Below are positions 57,101 to 64,000 of a stretch of 64,000 bases of DNA, in pieces; positions within the stretch are counted from its first letter, which is position 1; every line of letters starts with the position of its first letter. The notes beneath the pieces were generated by a model. That model saw nothing but the letters and a program-made list of their open reading frames with translations, had not been told where the DNA came from and searched no databases. A program made the translations under genes and the position numbers. The stretch is from Cristatella mucedo (lineage: Eukaryota; Bryozoa; Phylactolaemata; Cristatellidae). The stretch spans positions 688,501 to 752,500 of the forward strand of contig WPIO01000134.1 of NCBI GenBank assembly GCA_009760855.2. The letters are read 5' to 3'.

Positions 57101-60100
57101 GCCGCCGTCCAGAGAGCCGAACACACCAATCTTCGACCAGACGTCATCGTCATCGCTGACGCGACGAGACTTCCACGACCGCACTCCGATCGATGGTTCG
57201 GTGGTGCCGGCGTCCGAGGGCAGCGCCACGATGGATGGTGGCCGCGACAGATCGTCGTATGACACGTACGTTGGGGAGCCACGGTCGCCAAGATCACGCC
57301 TTGGCTTGCCATAGCAGGCACCTTCCACCTGGTCGCAGTGGACGGCGGCCACCGGGCTTTCGACGGCCGGCGGCGGCGGCTGCTGTCCACCGCCGGCGTC
57401 TGAGCGGTCGGCATCAAGCTTGCAGTCTGCATGAGGCTGCTCTCCGCAGTCGAACGCAAACGGCATCGCCGCTGAGCTCAACTCACCGGGATCTCGGTCG
57501 TAAGCATCGCTGCTGATGTCACCCTCTGGCAGCGAGACAAGCTGCTGCACAAACTCTGACGAGAAAAAAAAGATCGCCACCTGACTTACCGTACACCAGA
57601 CGAAGGAACTACTAAGCTGCAAGATGTCGGCACACATCTAGAGGCTACTGCTAAACGCTCTTACCGATACTTACAGCTTGAACCTAACAGGCACGAAGGC
57701 CTTTGAAGGAAAGAGAGAGGGGAGAGAGAGAGGGAGACAGAGCAGAGACACAGAACTCCCTACGACAAAGAACCTTGATGATTCGGGCTGATACCTATTG
57801 GCAACACCATAGGGCAGGGATTTAGAATTTTTGACATTTGACTTACAGTCGGCGCATCCAAGGGTGACTCCCTAATGCTGTTACTGCATATATGCAAGTC
57901 GTGCAAGCTGGTTTCGGATGACCCAAAACGTCTACAGCCCACCAGAAAGGACAATATTGAAGATACAAGATTGGGGACATAAGGCTTGCTTGGGGGAGGG
58001 GGAAGCAAGTCATAAGGTCCACTAGCTTATGTCCATATATGGTCTTATCCATTTATTGGACATATTTGTCCATATGGACAAACAGACTGCCAACAGAACT
58101 AGTGGGAGCATGAGAGATCTAGTGCAGCCTGCAGCAATGCAGACTGCACTAGACCTGTTAGCAGCTGCCTCTGTTTTGCTCTTGTCCACTGACATAGCTT
58201 ATGGCTGGCAGCAGGGGTTGTACCGTGGCCTATGCCCACGTCATTCCAACGATGTCCTCGTCCCAAGCCCAGGCGTCGACAGTGAGAGACCACGAGGCAA
58301 CACTGTAACATGGCAACAGGTGCACATTTTTTCGATTGGTTCGTACGGATGTGAACGAACGGCCTTGGAAAGCGAATAAAGAGAAGATTACTAAAGCAAG
58401 TCAGCCGGCCGACACATCACAGCCGTGGCCGTGTCGACAAGGATACAGAGCGACATCAGTGTCGACGAGGATACAGACAAGGATACGTTGTCGACACGTC
58501 GCATCGTGACGACAAGGATACAGAGTGACCAGTGAGCAGCCACCCGACTTAGACTTAATGGACATTATCGATTAGAGATAAACAACAACTACAGCCAATG
58601 GCAAATGCTATCGCCTTGCACTTACTGGCACGGCCTCGAAGGAGGACTTGGGCAGCCGATCTGCAGCTTGAGCAGGTACGACTGCTTACTGCTTACCACG
58701 TGACTTATGACTGAGAGGCAAAGATCAGTGCAATACTCATTCGGTGTGTGTGCGGACGCAGCATTTGTGAGCAGAGGTGAGGTAAATACAGATCACCAAC
58801 AAAGGGAATTTTATACGATGTGTGTACGTTACTAGTCAAGCTTTATAAAAGGGGTCTTCGATGACAGACCGACGTGACCTGCTAGTAGGCAATGCCGAGA
58901 GGCAAGCAAATTCCTGCGACACAGAGCCACCTCTCCTTGCACTTCAGCCTGTGTCCAGCTCGCATGGTGCTGGGACAGTCGAGTAGACACATCTACACCT
59001 TGGCATCGTTAATAAACTGTAGGAATCGCACTGCACCTGAGCACAAGATAAGAACACAAATTGTGTCGGATATCCGGTGAAGAAAAACAAGATTTGCTGG
59101 CTCCTACACCGGATGCTGCCGATATGCTATGTCACACCGCATTCGATGCCCTAAATATAACAGGTGCATCTAACTTGCGAGAGTGAGATTTATCTCCATT
59201 TGAAAGTCTCTTACAGAATCCTGCGTTTTCTTTAAATGGTTGTCGTAATGGTTGCAACACCACTAGTTAATTTGCTTAGCCAGTGGCATGCGTTGCTGTT
59301 ACCTTTGCAGAAATCTCCCTGCACCTAGAAATACGTTAGCCACGAAATAGGCGATAACTAAAAGCAAGAAACAAAACGTAGCTAAACCCGGCCATAGGAG
59401 AACAAATAAGAAGAAGGCGAATTCTCATTGCTGCAGCATTGTCTCTCGTTCGGCATGTACGCCAGTACGAACAGCTTCAGGAAAATGGCAACCGTAGGCG
59501 ACCGTCGGTACTTAAAGCTGGTTTGAGACGACCAAGAGGGTGAGACGTCGATTTGTGTCCCCAGAAGAGGCACGCAGCACTGACACGGCACTCACAAATG
59601 CACGCATAGGCAAGTAGGCACGCATAGGCAAGTAGGCACACAGGCAAATACGCACACGCATGCATGAGGCATAGAGATAATGCATAGGAGGCCCTCGAAA
59701 GCAAACAGCAATGCCACTGAGGTCACCTTGGTGCGGAGCATCCGGCGACGACGACCCAGCGCAATCAGGTAGAGAGTGATGGCGTCGAGGAGAGCGGCGT
59801 GGCGCTGCCCCCGCCGAGAGCGCGGGCACGTCGCTACTGCAGTCGGCAACGATGGTAAGGGCAGCCTCGTCGTAGGGTGAGCAGCTTGCTTCGCTCACGG
59901 ACTGAGAGCGCTCATAGGACAGCGCCGGAGGCGCAGCTGGCGAGCCGGCGCCGCTTGCACCACCGGCCACAGGATCGTCGGCGGCCATTTCGTTCAGTCC
60001 ATGATCGACGGTGATGTAGGCTGATCCGAAGGCTGCCGCGCTGGCTACGGACGACTTGGACATAGAGTAGGCGCTGAAGACTGTCGGCATTTCCTCGATT

Positions 60101-63100
60101 GTGTGCAATGGACGCAACAGCACACTGCTGCTGCTGCCACCAAAGCCGGTGTCAGCAGCTCGGCTTGAGTAGGTGGCGCTGACAAATACGCTGTCTACGA
60201 AGGAGGACCGCGGGGAAGAGCACGTGATGGTGAGCACGCGACGGTATGCACGGTCTTGCAATGCCGATAGCAAATGCTGAACGTTACGGCCTACATTGGC
60301 CTACTGCATGCCCACCCCAAAATCGAAGCCACGGTTGCACGTGCAACAAAGCAAAGCAGAGCTAACAAACAGACGCACAAGGTGAGGCAGGCCACAATGC
60401 AATCGATGCATGGTTACAGTCACTCGAACGGGAAAAGCTTCCCAAAAATGCCACTCATCATACCAAGTCTTGATAATAGGTTAGATATTGAACTGGCTAC
60501 ATCACCACTGCTGTGGCAACAATGTATAAATTCATGTAATACCAACCTTCCAAACAACGCTGATGCTCACACGCACGGCAAAGAGACTGGGCAGGCAGTA
60601 ATTAACAATCTGTAACTAAATTGTGGGTAGCAGTAGTTATACAATTTTTGTTTTAGAAGCCATGTGGAGACGTGCCATGGCAGTAACAACCGAGCCCCTC
60701 TGATCGAGACAGGCTCGCTCTAGAACCCGAACTCTCGTGACCCAGGTCATGGGTTCGAGTCCTCCACAATTCTTTGGGCAACTCCTTATCACCCCATGCA
60801 AGCAGTGGTGATAGCCGTAAAAGAGAACAAGATGGTCGATCGCCTTAAGCAAAGACAGCCACAAGTGCACAGTTTTCAGGTGCTTGTCACAAGCTGCCAC
60901 TATAACCATATTGAAATTTGTCCTTACCATAGATCTGTAACAGCCTCTGCAGCCTTATCCCAGGGGTAAGTAAGGTGCTCGCTCTTCAAGATCCAGATCG
61001 TGGGTTCGAGTCCGGGAGTGGGCGATCCTGTATTGCCCACAGGAAGCGGTGGTGATAGCCACAAGGCTCTTCTGCTGCTTTATAAATGAACCTGCTAAAT
61101 CAGCTAAGTTTGACTTTTTTACTATTACCACACTAATATGTGGAAATATTGCTTGCATTTTTCAGTAAAACTTCATTGGTAAAAGATTTACCCACAAAAG
61201 ATTCACTAGAGACCGTTCGGGGTTACATTCTCACGACAGAGCAGTGTTTCACCAGCAAGCCTGGCTTAAACTCGGGCAGAAACTATGAGGTGAAAGCTAA
61301 ATGGCATACTGGATAAGAAATATGTACATTTTTTCCGTAAGAGCCATGACTGCAATCAAAAGATTGCCGCAATTCCAAAAAAGGAGGTATCACGGGCAAT
61401 CGAACAACGAAGTTCTAGCGGAGCGGAGGGTTTGACTACAAGCGATCAGGCAGCAACAGCTGCCACGATACTACACGCACATACGTTGGGCATAGAATTA
61501 CATAAAACTCACAAGTAACTGTCAAAAGGGCTAGGCTAACATGATGCAGATCAATGATTAGATAAAGCAATGCGAACAATGCTAACTTTCAATGTAGACC
61601 ACTATAGTCAAGCAATGGAGCAATAAACGGAAACTGCTTTTTAAACAGAAGACTCATTATCACACTACAATCTCAGGATGCTTTCTAATGAACAAAGGAG
61701 AGTGCATGCCTCGCAAGTGAGATGCTGCACTCACGAGGAGCTGGTGAGCATGCCATCCCATACCGGCTGCAGACGTTAGTGTGACACAAGTGTACCCGCA
61801 AAGCCGTGCATGGAAGCCCGAGTGAACGCCTGTGAACCATGACCCAGCACAGCGAGCGCTTGTTGTTAAGCTGAAGGACCCGCTGCAAGCAGTGGCACGT
61901 AGCGGAATGGCCTCGTAGACTAAAGCCTCCCCGAACGCCGCCGCGCCCCCTGCCTGCAACGGGCCACTATGTGACCCACAAGAGCCGCCGGACACACTCG
62001 GGGCACACGCAGGAGGACCGGCAGAATACCTGCTGCAGCGACATCAACGTCGGCAGCGCTAGGCTCCCTGCGCTCGCTCAGCAGACTGCTGCCTCCGTCA
62101 TCGCCTGGTCCGGCCACTGGCGCATCGGTCCTCTCTGCTTCTGCTGCCGCCGCTGTGCCTTCGGTCGGCACTCGCGACGGTCCGCTGCCGCCACCGCAAG
62201 CAGCGTCTTCGGTGCTTTCGGGCGACGCCGCAGCTGACGAGGCGTCAAACGACTGCAGGGCTGCGAGGCACGGCGGGCTAGACATCTGTGCCTCACTGGA
62301 CAGCGTGAACTGAAGCGGCTGTCGCGCTGCAGCGGCAGCCTCGGGCCCACCGCTGCACTCCTGCTCCTGATCCGCGCCTTGGACGGCAGCCGGCGAGTCG
62401 GCAACGACGGACCAACGTTCGATGGTGCTCGAGCTGCCGCCACCGGCGTGCGAAGGGGCGGAAGTGCACGGCAGCGGCAGCAGCAGCACCGGCGGTGCGT
62501 CGGCTATTGCCTTCGTCGTGCCGTCGTGCCATCGGCAGCCAGATCTCGGCGGCTGCGGCCAGATGTCGAGGTCGACAGCGAGGCTCGCAGCAGCCTCGTC
62601 GACGGCGATCGTCGAGCTGTCCGTCTCCTTTTCCTCGCTGCCGCCGGAGCGCTTCTCCTTGCGCGGAGACATCTCGAGCTCGTCCACGGCGCGCACGGTC
62701 GCGAAGCGGCCGACGTCGGGCTCGTCGTCGGGCGACAGGGCGTCGGCGCAGCGGCACTGCGCGGCACTGACGGACAACTCGGACTCGGAGAGAAGCTCGT
62801 TCGAGTGCACGACGTCAGCGAGGCAGCCGTCGGCCGGAAATCGAACGTGCTTTTCGCTCTCCTTAAGCTCGCCGACGCACTTTTCCGGCGCCGACAGCGA
62901 GGACACTGCCGTCACGTCGTCGTCGTCGTCGTCACAGGTGGAGGTGGCGCCGGCCGACATCACTTCGCCACCGCCCTCCGCCACTCGCATGACGTCCTCC
63001 TCCACGAAGTGCTCGGCGTAGGCGTCCTGCTCGAGCTCCATCTGCTCTTCTCGCTCGTGCTTTTCCTCCTCCTCCTCCTCCTCCTCGCCGCCGCCGCCAA

Positions 63101-63422
63101 ACTCTTCACCTTCTTCCGGCCACGGGCGGCCACGGCCGCTACCGGGGGCGGCGGCGGCAGCAGCGGCGGTGGCCGCACCGCCGCTGCTGCCGCCGCTGCA
63201 GCTCAGCGCGCTGACGTCGCTGTATGCAGACGACGTCAGCTGCTCGCCGAGCGAGTCGCTCGCCGAGCAGCCGGCAAAGCTGGACGACATGGCCGCGGCC
63301 GGCGCGTCGTCGCGGCCCGGCCGCTCGTAGTACGAGGACGAGAGCGAGGACGACGACACGGAGCCGCAATCGCTGGCCGCAGCCGAGCCGACTGCCGACT
63401 TCGACACGGACACTGCCGCCAT
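51107..63422 (-). CDS. Giant acidic Ser/Ala-rich protein, unknown family
   Basis: Three exons join in phase on the - strand: 63422-62030, 60194-59727 and 57555-51107, giving about 2769 aa. Splices are CAG|GTATTC to a CTCCTTCGTAG acceptor, and CAAG|GTGACC to a TTTTTTTTCTCGTCAG acceptor. Both junctions are phase 1 and keep the frame. The start is the first in-frame ATG (GGCATGG); the frame stays open upstream, so a 5' exon is possible. The protein is rich in Ser, Ala, Asp and Glu. Exon 1 holds a poly-Ala run, a Glu run and an RVxF-type PP1-docking match (KHVRF). The 6.4 kb exon has paired motifs SSLCEFETLERE and SSLCSLEEFEIVEKD, an NPFSDAF stretch and a Leu-rich end. No globular domain is recognised. 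A cytoskeletal, ankyrin-giant-exon-like or reticulon-like scaffold was considered without proof. Confidence 0.7.
57556..59726 (-). other. Intron 2 of the large - strand gene
   Basis: The stretch contains a purine-rich GA tract (57710-57750), an imperfect ACAAGGATACAG repeat (58430-58530) and no recognisable exon or transposon. Confidence 0.5.
58430..58530. repeat. Irregular GACAAGGATACAGAG repeat
   Basis: GGATACAG- or GGATACG-type units preceded by GACAA or GACGA recur four times with uneven spacing and interspersed GTCGACA motifs. Confidence 0.6.
60690..60850 (+). mobile_element. SINE B, diverged copy
   Basis: A B-box-like GTCATGGGTTCGAGTCC is followed by AGTGGTGATAGCCGTAAAAG and AAGCAAAGACAGCC. 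The 5' head is poorly preserved. Confidence 0.6.
60935..61115 (+). mobile_element. SINE B, diverged copy
   Basis: AAGTAAGGTGCTCGC (A-box side) and ATCGTGGGTTCGAGTCC (B box) are followed by AGTGGGCGATCCTG, GCGGTGGTGATAGCCACAAG and AAATCAGCTAAG. It lies about 90 bp from the previous copy in the same orientation. Confidence 0.7.
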
Positions 63423-64000
63423 GCCATCCTCGGCCGTGCCACTGGCTGCGGCGCTGGTCTCCTCACCTAGCGCACACCGGCCACGAGCGCTGGCTAAGCA
63501 ACGGAAGCTCGTGTGCAAGCGCCTCCCTGAGCAGCTGCGGCTCTCGGGGCCCACGTCAGCGCGAGCGCGTAAGCGCCAGCAGCCAGGTCGGCAGCAGATG
63601 CTGCTTAAGCTACACTCGCTCGAGCCACATCCAGCGGCAGAGGCGATGGAAGAACGTCAAGCTGCTCCCCGGCAGCAGCAGCAGCATCCATCGACTGAAC
63701 AGGGGACAAGAGAAAGCCAGCTGCTGCACTGACCGCTGCTTATATAGCGCACGCTCACGAGTGCACTAGCATGCACGCATTCTTGCAGAGAAACGCACGC
63801 ACACTCAGACACACACCCTATAGTCTTCCCCCATGTCATGCCAATAATGAGCAGTGACAGTGGTGAAGGGGGGGGGGCTAGAGAGAGGCACGTGAGTTGC
63901 TAACTACTACAGCAATCTGCTCTCCACAGCAAACAACGACGCCCACAGCTCTCTCACGTGCCCTTGCTACCTGCTGGGTCAGCTAAGGCAGACAAAGAGC
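63423..64000 (-). other. Upstream region of the large - strand gene
   Basis: This contains the continuing open frame to about 63690, a (CTG)n-like poly-Leu/Ala tract near 63675, a TATA-like box and, towards the window edge, a poly-G tract at 63869. On the - strand a possible exon with acceptor GTTGCTTAG and donor CTAG|GTGAGG lies near 63468-63492. The 5' structure therefore stays open. Confidence 0.4.
63739..63746 (-). promoter_or_regulatory. Candidate TATA box of the large - strand gene
   Basis: TATATAAG on the - strand lies 317 bases upstream of the proposed start codon, in otherwise GC-balanced DNA. Short upstream ATGs occur between it and the start. The position fits a core promoter, but transcription from it is inferred. 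Confidence 0.4.

Larger units (their letters stand above)
60195..62029 (-). other. Intron 1 of the large - strand gene
   Basis: It holds two diverged SINE B copies at 60690-60850 and 60935-61115. The remaining sequence shows no further exon. Confidence 0.5.

Noticed and set aside
62379-63470. A 363-aa + strand frame opposite exon 1 of the giant gene
   Set aside because: It is antisense to a better supported exon. The - strand frame has a fitting splice donor and composition matching the other exons.

Overview
This is a window of nuclear DNA from an animal. The evidence is intron-split genes with GT/AG splice sites, standard-code reading frames, many (GA)n, (GT)n and (TA)n microsatellites, non-LTR retrotransposons, tRNA-derived SINEs and Tc1/pogo-type DNA transposons. 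GPS2 is an animal co-repressor subunit and SAXO is an axonemal microtubule protein, so the source is a ciliated metazoan, probably an invertebrate. The phylum cannot be assigned from sequence reading alone. Coding exons are GC-rich, while introns and intergenic DNA are more AT-rich and full of repeats.

Three protein-coding genes were assembled by matching splice sites, phases and family similarity. (1) A SAXO/FAM154-like gene lies on the + strand at 6744-15091 (7 coding exons, 502 aa), inside a CpG-rich region, with a poly(A) signal at 15356. (2) A GPS2-like gene lies on the + strand at 34279-47926 (8 coding exons, 383 aa), with a 6.4 kb sixth intron that has collected transposons. (3) A very large, acidic, Ser/Ala-rich gene of unknown function lies on the - strand at 51107-63422 (3 exons in phase, about 2769 aa, last exon 6.45 kb). 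A TATA-like box sits upstream of its proposed start.

The rest is mostly repeats. An L2/CR1-type LINE (APE-type endonuclease, YADD reverse transcriptase, (ATT)n tail) appears about eleven times, nearly always 5'-truncated. One copy at 41.3-44.3 kb has its reverse-transcriptase block lifted out and inverted beside the endonuclease. A second LINE family (LINE-B) ends in (ATTAC)n. Two tRNA-derived SINE families are present: SINE A shares its 3' hairpin with the L2 LINE, and SINE B has a different tail. Nested insertions give a relative order of events at 18.5-19.3 kb and 31.7-32.0 kb. Also present are a pogo/Tigger-like non-autonomous element with TA duplications, a decayed Tc1-like transposase, a possible R2/NeSL-type LINE fragment, and an unexplained pair of 1.2 kb direct repeats at 23.4-26.1 kb.

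The three genes show no sign of being functionally linked. No rRNA, functional tRNA, CRISPR array or prokaryote-style operon was seen.
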